Assembly: GCF_017875275.1 (NCBI RefSeq)
Contig: NZ_JAGGML010000001.1
Coordinates: 3,307,001 to 3,371,000, forward strand
Origin: Xanthobacter flavus
GTDB lineage: Bacteria > Pseudomonadota > Alphaproteobacteria > Rhizobiales > Xanthobacteraceae
Reading direction: 5' to 3'
Length of the DNA: 64,000 nt
Shown: one piece after another, positions 49,691 to 63,789 of the stretch
Layout: the number at the start of each line of letters is the position of its first letter
Position numbering within the stretch: position 1 is the stretch's first letter
Notes under the pieces: generated by a model
What the model was told of the DNA's origin: nothing
Databases searched by the model: none
Seen by the model: the letters and a program-made list of their open reading frames with translations, nothing else
Made by a program: the position numbers and the translations under genes

Positions 49691-49736
49691 CGGAAGGCGC
49701 GCCCCCGCGTCGCCCCGAGCCCCGAGACCGCCCCCA

Positions 49737-53501
<3,765 letters not shown>

Positions 53502-53515
53502 AGCCGCCCCCTCGC

Positions 53516-54394
53516 TTACTTGAGCGCGGACAGGGCGCCAAACTGGCGCCCGACGCCCTGCGAGAAGGCGTTCGCCAGCCGCACGAAGCCGGCCACGTCG
53601 ATCTCTTCGGCGCGGGCGGTTTCTTCGACGCCGGCGGCATCGAGCAGGGCCTGCGCATCCACGCCGAGCGTCTTCAGGCTCTGCCGCAGCATCTTGCGGC
53701 GCTGGCCGAAGGCGGCCTCCGTCACCTTTTCAAGGGCCGACAGCGCACAGGGGAGGGGCTCCGGGCGCGGCACCAAGTGGATGACCGAGGAGGTGACCTT
53801 GGGCGGCGGCACGAAGGCCGAGGGGGCGACATCGAAGGCGATCTTTCCCTTGGTCCGCCAGCCCGCCAGCACCGCGAGACGTCCATAGGCCTTGGAGCCC
53901 GGCTCCGCCACGATGCGTTCCGCCACTTCCTTCTGGAACATGAGGGTGAGGGAGGAGAACCACGGCGGCCACGGGTCCGTGGAGAGCCAGCCCACCAGCA
54001 GCACGGTGGCGATGTTGTAGGGCAGGTTGGCGACGACCCGCGCCTCGCCCTCCCCGATGAGGGGGCGCACGTCCACCTTCAGCGCGTCGCCCTCGATCAC
54101 CTCCAGCCGGCCGGGATAATGCGCGGCGACCTCCGCCAGCGCATCCATGCAGCGCCGGTCGCGCTCGATGGCGATGACGCGCTTCGCGCCCAGCGCCAGA
54201 AGCGCACGGGTGAGCCCGCCGGGGCCGGGCCCGACCTCCACAATCGTCACATCTTCCAGCGGCCCTGAGGCGCGGGCGATGCGGCCGGTGAGGTTGAGAT
54301 CCAGGAGGAAGTTCTGCCCCAGCGACTTCTGCGCCGAGAGGCCGTGCTTGCGGATGACGTCGCGCAGCGGCGGCAGATCGTCGAGCGCGCTCAT
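53516..54394 (-). CDS. ksgA: 16S rRNA (adenine1518/1519-N6)-dimethyltransferase RsmA/KsgA
   Basis: 292 aa. SAM-binding motif [15 protein letters not shown], motif [13 protein letters not shown] and the C-terminal [15 protein letters not shown] typical of KsgA. The N-terminal [16 protein letters not shown] is the family signature. It dimethylates A1518 and A1519 in the 16S 3' hairpin and helps 30S maturation. Its ATG overlaps the pdxA stop by 4 nt (ATGA), and it is last of the lptF-to-ksgA block, the same order as in E. coli for lptD-surA-pdxA-ksgA. Confidence 0.96.
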   Translation of the reverse strand: MSALDDLPPLRDVIRKHGLSAQKSLGQNFLLDLNLTGRIARASGPLEDVTIVEVGPGPGGLTRALLALGAKRVIAIERDRRCMDALAEVAAHYPGRLEVIEGDALKVDVRPLIGEGEARVVANLPYNIATVLLVGWLSTDPWPPWFSSLTLMFQKEVAERIVAEPGSKAYGRLAVLAGWRTKGKIAFDVAPSAFVPPPKVTSSVIHLVPRPEPLPCALSALEKVTEAAFGQRRKMLRQSLKTLGVDAQALLDAAGVEETARAEEIDVAGFVRLANAFSQGVGRQFGALSALK

Positions 54395-55440
54395 GCGCGG
54401 GCCAGCGCAGGCGCAGGAGCCGGGGCTGCCGCCCGCTCCGCATCGGCAAGGCGCCGGGCGAGCTTCAACGCGGCGATCAGGCTGGAGGGATTGGCCCGGC
54501 CCGTCCCCGCGATGTCGAACGCCGTGCCGTGGTCCGGCGAGGTGCGGATGAAGGGCAGGCCGAGGGTCACGTTCACCCCGTCGTGGAAGGCGAGCGTCTT
54601 GGCCGGGATCAGAACCTGATCGTGATACATGCCCACCGCCACGTCATAGCGTGCCCGTGCTTCCGGGTGGAACATCGTGTCCGCGGGCAGGGGGCCGGTG
54701 GCGAGGATGCCCTCGCGCTTCAGCGCCTCCACGGCGGGCCGCACGATGGCCTCGTCCTCACCGCCCAGCGTGCCGTCCTCGCCCGCATGGGGATTGAGGC
54801 CGCAGAATGCGAGGCGGGGCCGGGCGATGCCGAAGCGCCGCGCCATGTCCCGGGCGACGATGCGGCCGGTTTCGACCAGAAGGTCGATGGTGAGGAGGCC
54901 GGGCACCTCCGCATAGGGGACGTGGATGGTGGCGGGCACCACGGCAAGCTTGTCCGACCAGATCATCATCACCGGATGCGGCGCCGGCCGGCCCGGCGCG
55001 GACGCGCGGTGGGCGAGCCACTCGGTGTGGCCGGGGAAGGGAAAGCCGGCGTCGTACATGACCGATTTGGCGAGCGGATTGGTCACGAGGGCCGCCGCGC
55101 GTCCGGCCGTCACAAGGCCGAGGGCGGTGGCGAGGCTCGCCTCGACGCAGGCGGCGGAGGAGGCGTCCGGCAACCCTGCGCGCCCGGTGAAGGCGGGGCC
55201 AGCGGGGAGAACCGGAAGGGCGTCCGTGAAGCGCGGGGAAGCAGTTTCGGGCGTCGTCTCGACCAACGGCAGGTCGAGGCCGATCAGGCGGGCGCGGGCG
55301 GCGAGCGCTGCGGGATCGCCGGCGACGATGAAGGGCGGGACAGACGCCGCGTGCCGCCGCTGGAAGGCTGCGAGCGCGATATCGGGGCCGATGCCGGCGG
55401 GATCGCCGAGGGCGAGGACAAGGGGAGACAGGGCGGCCAT
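54391..55440 (-). CDS. pdxA: 4-hydroxythreonine-4-phosphate dehydrogenase
   Basis: 349 aa from the ATG giving [19 protein letters not shown]; an in-frame start at 55491 is also possible and neither has a strong Shine-Dalgarno. PdxA fold: GDPAGIGPD (metal and substrate), His in [29 protein letters not shown] (metal-site His) and [12 protein letters not shown]. It acts in the DXP-dependent branch of pyridoxal phosphate synthesis with NAD. Middle of the conserved surA-pdxA-ksgA block. Confidence 0.94.
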   Translation of the reverse strand: MAALSPLVLALGDPAGIGPDIALAAFQRRHAASVPPFIVAGDPAALAARARLIGLDLPLVETTPETASPRFTDALPVLPAGPAFTGRAGLPDASSAACVEASLATALGLVTAGRAAALVTNPLAKSVMYDAGFPFPGHTEWLAHRASAPGRPAPHPVMMIWSDKLAVVPATIHVPYAEVPGLLTIDLLVETGRIVARDMARRFGIARPRLAFCGLNPHAGEDGTLGGEDEAIVRPAVEALKREGILATGPLPADTMFHPEARARYDVAVGMYHDQVLIPAKTLAFHDGVNVTLGLPFIRTSPDHGTAFDIAGTGRANPSSLIAALKLARRLADAERAAAPAPAPALARA

Positions 55441-55589
55441 CAGAGGTTTGTCAGCATCAGCGGCGCCCGGTGCGGGCGCGGAGCCGACCATAGAGCATTT
55501 TCAAGCGAAGAGGATCGTGGTTGGCGTGAAGACCGCGCGCGTGGCCAAAGACCGGAGCCTTGCCGGCGGACGGAAGGTGCCGCCGCCGG

Positions 55590-56498
55590 TCAGCGACGGT
55601 ATTCGATCAGTGCCTGCTTGCGCAGCTCGGCCATGAATTTCTTTGATTCCGCGGTGAACTGGCTGGTGGTCAGCTCGTCCTTGATCTCGCGCTTCTGGGA
55701 GCTCTCGCCGCGCACCTCGCGCTTGCCGCACATGGCAAAGGTCTCCACCCCGGCCTGGGCGACTTCCGGCGGCGTGAGCCGGCCGACCTCGGTCTTGTCG
55801 AGGATCTGCTTGAGCTGGGCGGGCACCTCGGAGGACAGGCGCGTCACCTTGGGGCGCACCACCACCTCCCTCATGGACTTCGCCATCTGCTCGCCGCTGT
55901 CGCAATCGGTGAAGCGCGACTTGAGGGCATTGGCCTCGGCGAGGCGGGCGGCGTGGTTGCTGGCGTTGCGCGGAACCACGAAGACGATGGGCATGAGCGT
56001 GTATTCGGTGGCGACCATCTGGGTCTCGCCGCGCTTCTGCAGGGCCGCGATCACGTCGGCGTCGCGGATGTTCACCGTGCCCGACCGGGCGCGGACGTAC
56101 TGGCCCCAGACGTAATCGGCCAGCAGCTTCTGCTTGAAGGTCCGGTCGCCGAGCCCCTGCTGCTTGAAGCCGGACGAGAGCTGCTCGGGCGTACGGCCGG
56201 AGCGCTCGGCGATCGAGGCGAACAGGCGGTCGACGTCCTTCTGGTCCACGTCCAATTTGAGGCGGTTGGCCTGCTGGATCTTGATGCGCTCCTCGATCAG
56301 TTCCTCCAGTGCTTCCTTGGCGCTGATCGGCTTGCGCTCGATGATGCTGTGGAGGAGCTGGCGCTGGGAGACGTCGTAGCTGGTGACCGGATCGCCGTTG
56401 ACGACCACCACGACCTGTTGCGCGCGGGCGGGCGAGCCCACCACGAGCGCGGGCAGGAGAAGGGCGGCGGCGAGGAGAAGAAGGCGTGCGAAAGGCAT
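55590..56498 (-). CDS. Periplasmic peptidylprolyl isomerase / chaperone SurA-like
   Basis: 302 aa from MPFARLLLLAAALLLPALVVGSPARAQQ, a clean signal peptide; an ATG 39 nt upstream would add a non-signal head. SurA N-domain: VVVNGDPVTSYDVSQRQ and RLKLDVDQKDVDRLFASIAE. Only one weak parvulin-like stretch follows, and no clear copy of the second parvulin domain of E. coli SurA is visible, so it looks like the short alphaproteobacterial type. It escorts outer-membrane proteins such as LptD, encoded just upstream. 97 nt separate it from lptD. Confidence 0.88.
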   Translation of the reverse strand: MPFARLLLLAAALLLPALVVGSPARAQQVVVVVNGDPVTSYDVSQRQLLHSIIERKPISAKEALEELIEERIKIQQANRLKLDVDQKDVDRLFASIAERSGRTPEQLSSGFKQQGLGDRTFKQKLLADYVWGQYVRARSGTVNIRDADVIAALQKRGETQMVATEYTLMPIVFVVPRNASNHAARLAEANALKSRFTDCDSGEQMAKSMREVVVRPKVTRLSSEVPAQLKQILDKTEVGRLTPPEVAQAGVETFAMCGKREVRGESSQKREIKDELTTSQFTAESKKFMAELRKQALIEYRR

Positions 56499-56595
56499 GG
56501 TCCTGTCCGGGGGGCTGCCTGCGACTTGTGTCTTCATCCTGTGGCGGCAATGCGGCTGCGCGAGCGTGGCCATGGCGGCCACACTCCAGCCGGCA

Positions 56596-59133
56596 TCAAT
56601 TCGAGGATTCGGAGCCGAAGCTGGTGGAGAAGCCACCTTCGCCGAGGGTGCGCAGGCCGATGCGGAACATCACCTTGGTCACCGGCGGCGCGTTGGGGCC
56701 GTTGAGGGTGTAGTCGGAGATGTAGTTCAGGGCGAGGGTGAAGCAGTCGTCGATGTAGCTCAGGCCGAGCAGGGTGTAGTCCACCTCGCCCGCCGCGAAG
56801 TCGTAGCGGATGGCGCCGCGCAACGCCCAGTTGTCGTTCAGCTTGTAGGAGGCATTGGTGTAGATGCCTTCGCGCTGGTCGTAATAGCCGAGCAGCGGCT
56901 GCGCCTCGTAGCGGCCGTAGGTGAGAGCCACGTTGAAGCGGTCGATCTCCGCCCGCGCCTGCAGCTCGAACCGCTGCATGGAAAAGTTCTGCTCGTCGAA
57001 CCGGAAGCGGGTCACGAATTCGAGATATTTGGTGGGCGAGTAGCCGAACTTGGCGATGTAGTCCGACGCCGAGGTCTCAAGGCCCGACTCAAGGCCGGTG
57101 TTGGCCATGTCGCCGTAGGCATAGGAATTCTTGCCGAACAGATTGTAGGACTGGCCGACCACGGCGGTGAACAGGCCGCCGCCGTTGATGGCGGCCGTGT
57201 AGGTCACGCCGAGGTTCAGGCGGCTGCCGCCCTCCACCCGGTCATAGCCGGAATACTTGTTCACCTCGAACAGGTTGGTGTCGTCGAACACCAGGCTCTG
57301 GGCGTCCTCGTTCGGGAACCGGCCGATGTCGCTCTCGTTCGGGCGGATGATGATTTGTGCCCTCGGCTCAATGGTCTGGGTGCCCCAGCTCTCGGCGGAG
57401 ATGAAGGGGTATTTGTAGTCGAGGCCCACCGCGGGCATGGCGCGGATGAGGTCGTCACTGCCGGACTGGAGCGGGTTCTGGTTGGCGTAGGCGGGGCCGA
57501 ACTGGTAGCTCGGGGGCAGGTAGGAGGTGTTGACCGAGGCCACGTCCACGCGCGCCGTGACGAACGGTGTCCACTGCTGGCCGAGGGAATCGGTGATGGT
57601 CTTCTTCCAGTAGACGTCGCCGGACAAGCGCGTGTAGTCGCCCGGCGCGCCGCGCAGCAGGCATTCCTTCGCGTTCGGCGACCACAGGGTGCAGGCGCCG
57701 GTGGGCACGCCGACGGTGCCGATGGCGGACGTCAGCTCGGAGGTGCCGATGAAGTCAGCCTGCTCGCGGGTGAGGCTGGTGAGGTTCATCTTGAACCCGG
57801 CCTCGCCGCCCCACAGGGCCTTGTCGTACACCTTGCTGTAGTTGAGCGTGCCGACGATGGGCTGGCGCTGCTGGTCGTCGGTCACTGCGAGGCCGAGGAA
57901 ATAGAGGCCGCGCAGGTCGAAATAGGAGCGATCACCCTGGCCCGTCAGGTAGACCGTGGAGGTCTTGGTGGTGGTGGTGTCGGGGATCAGGTTGTAATCG
58001 CGCAGGAAGGTGCGGTCGGACGCGATGGTGGCATCCCAGCCGAAGGTCCAGAACTTGTTCAGCGCGAAGGCGCCGGAGCTTTCCACCGCGCCGCGGTTGT
58101 CGCGGAAGCCGGGCAGCACCTCGGTGAAGCCGTTGGACGTGGTGATGAACTCCTGCGGGTTCTCCTGCACGATGCCGGCGGCGCGGATGGTGTAGCTGCC
58201 GTTGATCAGGCGCTGGCGCCATTCGCCCTGCATCAGCACGCCCTGCTGGGTCAGGAAGGCGGGCGTGAGGGTCAGGTCGCGGTCGGGGGCGATGTTCCAG
58301 AAGAAGGGAACGGCGACGCCGTAGCCGATCTGGCTGGAGGAGAAGAACTCCGGCATCAGGAAGCCGGTCTTGCGCTTCACCGTCGGGTCGGGCGACGACA
58401 TGAACGGGAAGTAGGCCACCGGCATGCCGAAAAACTCGACCCAGGCGTCCTGGTAATAGACCATCTTCTCGTCGTCGTTGTGGATGATCTTCTTGGCCTT
58501 GATCTGCCACAGCGGCGGCTTGGAGGGGTCGTCCTTGCATGGCTCGCAGGCCGTGTAGACGCCATTCTGGAAGACGGTGATGTTGCCGTCGGTCCGGTCA
58601 GCGCGGACGGCGGCGAAATGGGTGTTGTCCGGCGTGTCGAGGCGCAGGGAATCGATGAAGCCCTGCTTGAAGTCCTGCGTCAGCTGGAGCGTGTCCGCCG
58701 TGATGATCTTGCCGTCCTTGTCCTTGAGGCGGGCGTTGCCTTCCGCGCGCAGGGTGTTGGCCTTGCGGTCCAGCACCACGCGGTGAGCCTCGAGGGACGA
58801 GCCGTCATAATAGATCTGGACGTTGCCGACGGCGGAGACGGTGTCCTTCTGGTAGTCGTATTCGAGCTGGTCGGCCGTCACCAGCATCTTCTGGTTCGGG
58901 TCGAGCTGACGCGCGGTGAGCAGGTTGCTGCCCGGCGTGGTGTTCTGGCTCGGCTGTGCGGACTGCGCGCGGGCGCCATCCATCGGCGCGAAGAGGGCGA
59001 CGAGACCGGCAAGGAACACGCTAAAGGCGGCTGCCGAGGAGACGCGTGCGGACGCGCGACCGCCCGTCCCACGCACCGCAGTGCGAAGGGTCCCGGCAGT
59101 CAGCTCAGCGGCGGGGGGATGCCCGACCGTCAT
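56596..59133 (-). CDS. lptD: LPS-assembly outer-membrane protein LptD
   Basis: 845 aa from ATG 59133 (GGGAGGA upstream). Signal peptide near residues 30-55 (FSVFLAGLVALFAPMDGARAQ). An OstA-like N-terminal beta domain (about 70-180: VTADQLEYDYQKDTVSAVGNVQIYYDG) leads to a C-terminal beta-barrel with alternating aromatic strands, ending SFGSESSN. Cys pairs such as ACEPCKDD fit the disulphides needed for assembly. It inserts LPS into the outer leaflet with LptE. The ATG overlaps the lptG stop (ATGA). Confidence 0.95.
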   Translation of the reverse strand: MTVGHPPAAELTAGTLRTAVRGTGGRASARVSSAAAFSVFLAGLVALFAPMDGARAQSAQPSQNTTPGSNLLTARQLDPNQKMLVTADQLEYDYQKDTVSAVGNVQIYYDGSSLEAHRVVLDRKANTLRAEGNARLKDKDGKIITADTLQLTQDFKQGFIDSLRLDTPDNTHFAAVRADRTDGNITVFQNGVYTACEPCKDDPSKPPLWQIKAKKIIHNDDEKMVYYQDAWVEFFGMPVAYFPFMSSPDPTVKRKTGFLMPEFFSSSQIGYGVAVPFFWNIAPDRDLTLTPAFLTQQGVLMQGEWRQRLINGSYTIRAAGIVQENPQEFITTSNGFTEVLPGFRDNRGAVESSGAFALNKFWTFGWDATIASDRTFLRDYNLIPDTTTTKTSTVYLTGQGDRSYFDLRGLYFLGLAVTDDQQRQPIVGTLNYSKVYDKALWGGEAGFKMNLTSLTREQADFIGTSELTSAIGTVGVPTGACTLWSPNAKECLLRGAPGDYTRLSGDVYWKKTITDSLGQQWTPFVTARVDVASVNTSYLPPSYQFGPAYANQNPLQSGSDDLIRAMPAVGLDYKYPFISAESWGTQTIEPRAQIIIRPNESDIGRFPNEDAQSLVFDDTNLFEVNKYSGYDRVEGGSRLNLGVTYTAAINGGGLFTAVVGQSYNLFGKNSYAYGDMANTGLESGLETSASDYIAKFGYSPTKYLEFVTRFRFDEQNFSMQRFELQARAEIDRFNVALTYGRYEAQPLLGYYDQREGIYTNASYKLNDNWALRGAIRYDFAAGEVDYTLLGLSYIDDCFTLALNYISDYTLNGPNAPPVTKVMFRIGLRTLGEGGFSTSFGSESSN

Positions 59134-60227
59134 CCGTCCTCCCGATGCAACAGAATGAGCGCCCCCAGCAAAATCCCGGTGACTGCTGGAAACCACGCAG
59201 CAGCAACGGGATGAACGATTCCAGCCTCTCCGAGATCCTCGGCGAGCTTGGTCCCAACATAAAGCAGAAAGCCCGCAAGCACGCCACCGAGAATCGTCTG
59301 GCCCACACCCCCGAACCGGAAGACGCGAAGCCCCACGACCGCGGCAATCAGCACCATTGCCACCAGCAGAAACGGCTTTGCGAGAAGACTCTGGAGCTGG
59401 AGGCGGTATTTTTCCGCGCCGAAGCCGGACTGTTCCGCACTGCGAATAGCCGACGGCAGTTGCCAGAACGACACGGTTTCCGGGGCGATCAGCGAATCCT
59501 GGATCTGTTTCGGGTCGAGCTTGGTGGCAATCAGGTAGGTATCATAGGAGGCAAGATCGAGGCCCGGGACGAGCACCTTGGCGCCGGTAAGAATCCATGC
59601 ACCATCTCCCAAAGTTGCAGATTTGGCCTCTACACGCTCCATGAAGTTCCCGGAGGGATCGAACTCGAAAATCACCACGCCCGAGAGCACCCGACCGCCC
59701 TGCCGGGAGGACTGGGCCTGGATGATGGACTGTCCGTCCACGCTCTGCTGGCGAATCCAGAAGTCCTTCTTCGACTGCGTGAGCCCTGGCGTGCCGCCGC
59801 CGCTGGCGAAGATGTCGCCCTCGATCTGGTTGGCGCGCTCCTTGAAGTCGGCGGAGACGGGGTTGAACACGCAGGTGGCGAAGACGCCCACGAGGAAGGC
59901 CACGAGCACCGGCGGGGTAATGAACTGCCAGACCGAAAGCCCCACCGCCCGCGCCACCACCAGCTCCAGCCGGCGCGACAGGATGACGAACGTCACCATT
60001 CCGCCGAACAGCACGGCGAAGGGCAGGAGCTGCTCGGTGAAGGCGGGCGCGCGGTAGATGGTGAGGAGGGCGAGAAGGCTCACCGTCACCTGCTCGCGGT
60101 CCGCCGTGCGCCGCGCCATCTCCAGGAAGTCCACGAGCACGATCAGCGTGACGCAGGACAGGAAGATCACCGCCACCGCATGCGCGAAGCGCCGCGCGAA
60201 ATAGAAGCCGAGGATGCGTCCGATCAT
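59130..60227 (-). CDS. lptG: LPS export ABC transporter permease LptG
   Basis: 365 aa from ATG 60227 (MIGRILGFYFARRFAHAVAV). Six transmembrane segments with a periplasmic beta-jellyroll-type region between helices 3 and 4 (about 130-270). Family motif QLLPFAVLFGGMVTF after the first helices, and VARAVGLSVWQFITP. LptB2FG extracts LPS from the inner membrane. It lies directly upstream of lptD with ATGA overlap and 2 nt after lptF. Confidence 0.94.
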   Translation of the reverse strand: MIGRILGFYFARRFAHAVAVIFLSCVTLIVLVDFLEMARRTADREQVTVSLLALLTIYRAPAFTEQLLPFAVLFGGMVTFVILSRRLELVVARAVGLSVWQFITPPVLVAFLVGVFATCVFNPVSADFKERANQIEGDIFASGGGTPGLTQSKKDFWIRQQSVDGQSIIQAQSSRQGGRVLSGVVIFEFDPSGNFMERVEAKSATLGDGAWILTGAKVLVPGLDLASYDTYLIATKLDPKQIQDSLIAPETVSFWQLPSAIRSAEQSGFGAEKYRLQLQSLLAKPFLLVAMVLIAAVVGLRVFRFGGVGQTILGGVLAGFLLYVGTKLAEDLGEAGIVHPVAAAWFPAVTGILLGALILLHREDG

Positions 60228-60229
60228 CG

Positions 60230-61537
60230 TCAGGCCGCTGCCCGCCGTGCGAATCGCGCCCGGATGGCGGCGCCCAGCGCCGTCAGCGCCGCCGGCGGGG
60301 CGATGCGGATCCAGCCCTGCAGGATCATGGCGCAGATGATGACGGTGACGATGGGCAAAGCGTAGATCAGGGGCACCGCCGCCGCATTGGCCTTCAGCTG
60401 GCCGGCGATGGCGAAATTGCCGATCTGCACCAGCCCCATGGCCGGGATGATGGCGGTGAGCGCCGCGCCACGGCTCTGGCGGGTGGTGCGCGGCTGGGCG
60501 AGCGCGGCGGCGGCGATGGCGAAGAAGGCCATGGGATAGAGCCCCGCCGACAGGCGCTTGTGCAGCTCCTCCCGATATCGTCCGGGGAAAAAGCGCACAT
60601 ACATGTCCTCGGGCGGCGGGCTCATCACATAGGACAGGGGCCGCTCCATGGGCTTGATGTCCACGCCCTTGGTGTCCGGCGCCAGCGAGGAGAGGTCGAA
60701 GGCGTAGCGCTGGAATTCCACCACCGAGGAATTGGCCGCCTTGCTCTCGGAACGCCCCTGCTTCTGGTCGCCGGCCGGGGGCTGGGCCGCCGCCGGGGTG
60801 CTCTGGTCGGTCTTCTGAGCGGCGAGCTTGGCGCGGGCGGCCGCACGGGCTTCCTCCGGGGTCGGCTGGGGCGTCGCCTCGGTCCTCCACATGTCGCCGC
60901 CACGCCGGTGAATGGAGCCGTTTTCCAGCACCAGGAAGATGCCGGCCTTGCTTTCGACGATCTGGCCCCGGTCTGCGAGGTAGGTAGAAACCTCCTTCTC
61001 GCGCGCGTCATTGATGAAGATGCCGCGCATCACGCCGTTGGCGGAGCGCTCGCGCACATGGAAGACGAGCCCCTGGGTGAGGTTCACGAAGCGGCCGGGC
61101 TGGGCGACGAAGGACACCACGTCCGCGCGCACCTTGGTCACCTGCTCGCGAAAGTTGGTGAGGCTGGCCGGCACCACATGGACCGCCAGTGAGGAACAGA
61201 ACAGGGAGACCAGGATCGCCAGCACGATGAGCGGGCGCAGCAGGCGCCACGGCCCCATGCCGGCGGCGGCCATGACCACGATCTCGCTGTCCCCGTTGAG
61301 CTTGAGCAGCGTGTAGGCGGTCGCGATGAACAGGGCGGCCGGCGCGATCACCAGCACCAGCGTGGGCATGGTGAGGCTGGTGATGGCGATGAAGGCAAGG
61401 ATGGTCTGGCCCTGGCTCGTCACCAGATCGAGCTGCCGCAGCGCCTGCGTCGCCCAGATCATGCCCGCGAGCACGACCACGACTCCCAGGAAGGCGACAG
61501 CCGCCGTGGAGAAGATGTAACGATCCAGACGGCCCAT
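60230..61537 (-). CDS. lptF: LPS export ABC transporter permease LptF
   Basis: 435 aa from ATG 61537 (a GTG three bases earlier is in frame). LptF/YjgP fold: helix 1 FLGVVVVLAGMIWATQALRQLD, then VVMAAAGMGPWRLLRPL (coupling helix). The long periplasmic domain contains an extra Ala/Lys/Glu/Gln-rich, low-complexity insert (about 235-280: EEARAAARAKLAAQKTDQ) that is unlikely to fold. C-terminal helices include LYPMAFFAIAAAALAQPR. Partner of LptG and LptB. 140 nt of non-coding DNA lie between it and the upstream peptidase. Confidence 0.93.
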   Translation of the reverse strand: MGRLDRYIFSTAAVAFLGVVVVLAGMIWATQALRQLDLVTSQGQTILAFIAITSLTMPTLVLVIAPAALFIATAYTLLKLNGDSEIVVMAAAGMGPWRLLRPLIVLAILVSLFCSSLAVHVVPASLTNFREQVTKVRADVVSFVAQPGRFVNLTQGLVFHVRERSANGVMRGIFINDAREKEVSTYLADRGQIVESKAGIFLVLENGSIHRRGGDMWRTEATPQPTPEEARAAARAKLAAQKTDQSTPAAAQPPAGDQKQGRSESKAANSSVVEFQRYAFDLSSLAPDTKGVDIKPMERPLSYVMSPPPEDMYVRFFPGRYREELHKRLSAGLYPMAFFAIAAAALAQPRTTRQSRGAALTAIIPAMGLVQIGNFAIAGQLKANAAAVPLIYALPIVTVIICAMILQGWIRIAPPAALTALGAAIRARFARRAAA

Positions 61538-61677
61538 CACAGCATGCCTTTAAATGCGCGGAGCCGCCCCCTCACTCGCATGTCGATCGACAGCGCGCTC
61601 TGGATAGCCGGAAGCCGCCCGCCGCGCAAATGCCGGTAGGGAAATGCCCGGCGTCCGCCTGTGAATGGCTGCGCGAC

Positions 61678-63789
61678 TCAGCCGGCGCGGCCAACCGTTC
61701 TCAGGGCGAAGAGATAGACCAGCGCCACCTCGTCGAGCCGGTCGAAGCGCCCGGCGGCGCCGCCGTGGCCGGCATCCATATTGGTGCGCAGCAGCAGGGG
61801 CCGCCCGCCGGTGTCCGCCGCCCGCAGCCGCGCCATCCATTTCGCCGGCTCCCAATAGGTCACGCGCGGGTCGGTGAGCCCGGCGAGGGCGAAGATGGAG
61901 GGGTAGGCCTGCGCGCTTACATTATCCACGGGTGAATAACCCCGGATCCGGTGGAAGGCAGCCTCGTCGGCGATGGGATTACCCCACTCCGGCCATTCCG
62001 GCGGGGTCAGGGGAAGGGTGTCGTCCAGCATGGTCGTCAGCACGTCCACGAACGGCACCTCGGCGACGATGCCGGCGAAGAGGTCCGGCCGCATGTTCGC
62101 CACCGCTCCCATCAGCATCCCGCCCGCCGAGCCGCCCTGGGCGACGATTCGTTCAGGCTGGGTGAAGCCTTCCGCCACCAGGTGCGCGGCCGCGGCGATG
62201 AAATCGGTGAAGGTGTTGGTCTTCTTCGCCAGCTTGCCGTCGGCGTACCAGCGCCAGCCCTTGTCCGTGCCGCCGCGGATGTGGGCGATGGCATAGATGA
62301 AGCCGCGGTCCACCAGCGACAGCCGGTTGGTGGCGAAGCCGGCGGGGATGGTGATTCCGTAGGCGCCATAGCCGTAGAGCAGCAGCGGCGCGGAGCCGTC
62401 GAGCGGCGTGTCCTTGTGATAGAGCAGGGAGACCGGAACGTTCTCGCCGTCCGCCGCCTTCGCCATCAGGCGGCGCGTCACATAATGCGCCGGGTCGTGA
62501 CCGGAGGGCACTTCCTGCCGCTTCAGCATTTCGCGGCGGCGGCTTGCCATGTCGTAGTCCCACACCTCGGACGGCGTGGTCATGGACGCATAGGTGAAGC
62601 GCAACTGCGTGGTGTCGAAGGCATAGCCGGCCGACATCCCCAGCGCATAGGCCTCCTCGTTGAAGGCGATGGCATGCTCCGCACCATCCGCGAGCGCCCG
62701 GATGACGATGCGTGGCAGACCACCCTCGCGTTCCAGGCGGGCCATGTGGCCGCTGAACACCGTGTGACTCAGGATCATGCAGCCCGGACGGTGCGGGACG
62801 AGATCGCGCCAGTGGTCGCGCCCGGGCGTGGCGACGGGCGCCACGGTGATCTTGAAGTCTTCCGCGTTGTCGGCGTTGGTCAGGAAGACGAGGGTATCGA
62901 CGCCGCCGAGGTCGGGATGGTGCTCCACCTCGTAGCGCACACCCTCGGTGCGGGGCGCGATGCAGCGGGGAGGCGCGGCGGGGTCGAGAAGGTCCAAGAG
63001 GTGGACCTCGGAAGTCTCGTGGTCGCCGCAGGCAATCAGCCCGTAGCGGCGGGACTGGGTTTCCCCCAGCGAGACGAAGAAGCCCTTGTCCGGCTCCTCA
63101 TAGATCAGCGTGTCCGTCTCCGGCGCTGTGCCGATGACATGGCGGAAGACGAGGGAGGGGCGGTGCTCGGCGTCGCGGCGGATGTAATAGAGCACGTCCC
63201 CGTCGGCGCTCCACAACAGGTCGCCGGTTGTCTCCTCGATGGCGTCGGGCAGGTCGGCGCCGGTCGCAAGGTCACGGATGCGCAGCGAATAGAGCTCGGC
63301 GCCGGAGGTGTCGGCGGAATAGGCGAGGCGGCGGTGGTCGGCGCTGTGGCGCCAGTGGCCGAAGTGGAAATAGGCCTTGCCCTCAGCCTCCCTGTCGCCA
63401 TCGAGGAGGATCTCCTCCTCGCCGTCTGGCAGGGCCTTGCGGCAGGCGAGGGGATGCTGTCCCCCTTCCCGGTGGCGGGAATAATAGGCGAAGGGGCCGT
63501 CCGGCGCGGGCACGGAGGAATCATCCTCCTTGATGCGCCCGCGCATTTCCGCGACCAGCCTCGCCTTCAGCTCGCCGAGCGGCGCGAGCCAGGCGTCCGC
63601 ATAGGCATTCTCGGCTTCAAGGTAAGCCCGGATGTCGCCGTCCAGCACCGAGGGGTCGCGCATGACGGCGCGCCAATTGTCGGCGCGCAGCCAGGCGTAA
63701 TCGTCGGTGAGGGAAATGCCGTGGACGGTACGGGTCGACGGGCGGCGAGGGGCGCGCGGCGGCTCAGGCGCCACGGTCTGCCTCGCCAT
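61678..63789 (-). CDS. ptrB: S9A-family serine peptidase, oligopeptidase B
   Basis: 703 aa. An N-terminal beta-propeller (about 75-400) caps a C-terminal alpha/beta hydrolase. Catalytic Ser sits in [12 protein letters not shown], Asp in [14 protein letters not shown] and His in [27 protein letters not shown] is typical of oligopeptidase B. It cuts small peptides after basic residues and has no signal peptide. The start ATG lies 26 nt inside the 3' end of msrB, so the genes overlap; the next usable Met would remove conserved sequence. Confidence 0.92.
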   Translation of the reverse strand: MARQTVAPEPPRAPRRPSTRTVHGISLTDDYAWLRADNWRAVMRDPSVLDGDIRAYLEAENAYADAWLAPLGELKARLVAEMRGRIKEDDSSVPAPDGPFAYYSRHREGGQHPLACRKALPDGEEEILLDGDREAEGKAYFHFGHWRHSADHRRLAYSADTSGAELYSLRIRDLATGADLPDAIEETTGDLLWSADGDVLYYIRRDAEHRPSLVFRHVIGTAPETDTLIYEEPDKGFFVSLGETQSRRYGLIACGDHETSEVHLLDLLDPAAPPRCIAPRTEGVRYEVEHHPDLGGVDTLVFLTNADNAEDFKITVAPVATPGRDHWRDLVPHRPGCMILSHTVFSGHMARLEREGGLPRIVIRALADGAEHAIAFNEEAYALGMSAGYAFDTTQLRFTYASMTTPSEVWDYDMASRRREMLKRQEVPSGHDPAHYVTRRLMAKAADGENVPVSLLYHKDTPLDGSAPLLLYGYGAYGITIPAGFATNRLSLVDRGFIYAIAHIRGGTDKGWRWYADGKLAKKTNTFTDFIAAAAHLVAEGFTQPERIVAQGGSAGGMLMGAVANMRPDLFAGIVAEVPFVDVLTTMLDDTLPLTPPEWPEWGNPIADEAAFHRIRGYSPVDNVSAQAYPSIFALAGLTDPRVTYWEPAKWMARLRAADTGGRPLLLRTNMDAGHGGAAGRFDRLDEVALVYLFALRTVGRAG

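Noticed and set aside
56383..59214. Long plus-strand open frame opposite lptD
   Set aside because: Antisense shadow of lptD with low-complexity composition and no Shine-Dalgarno.
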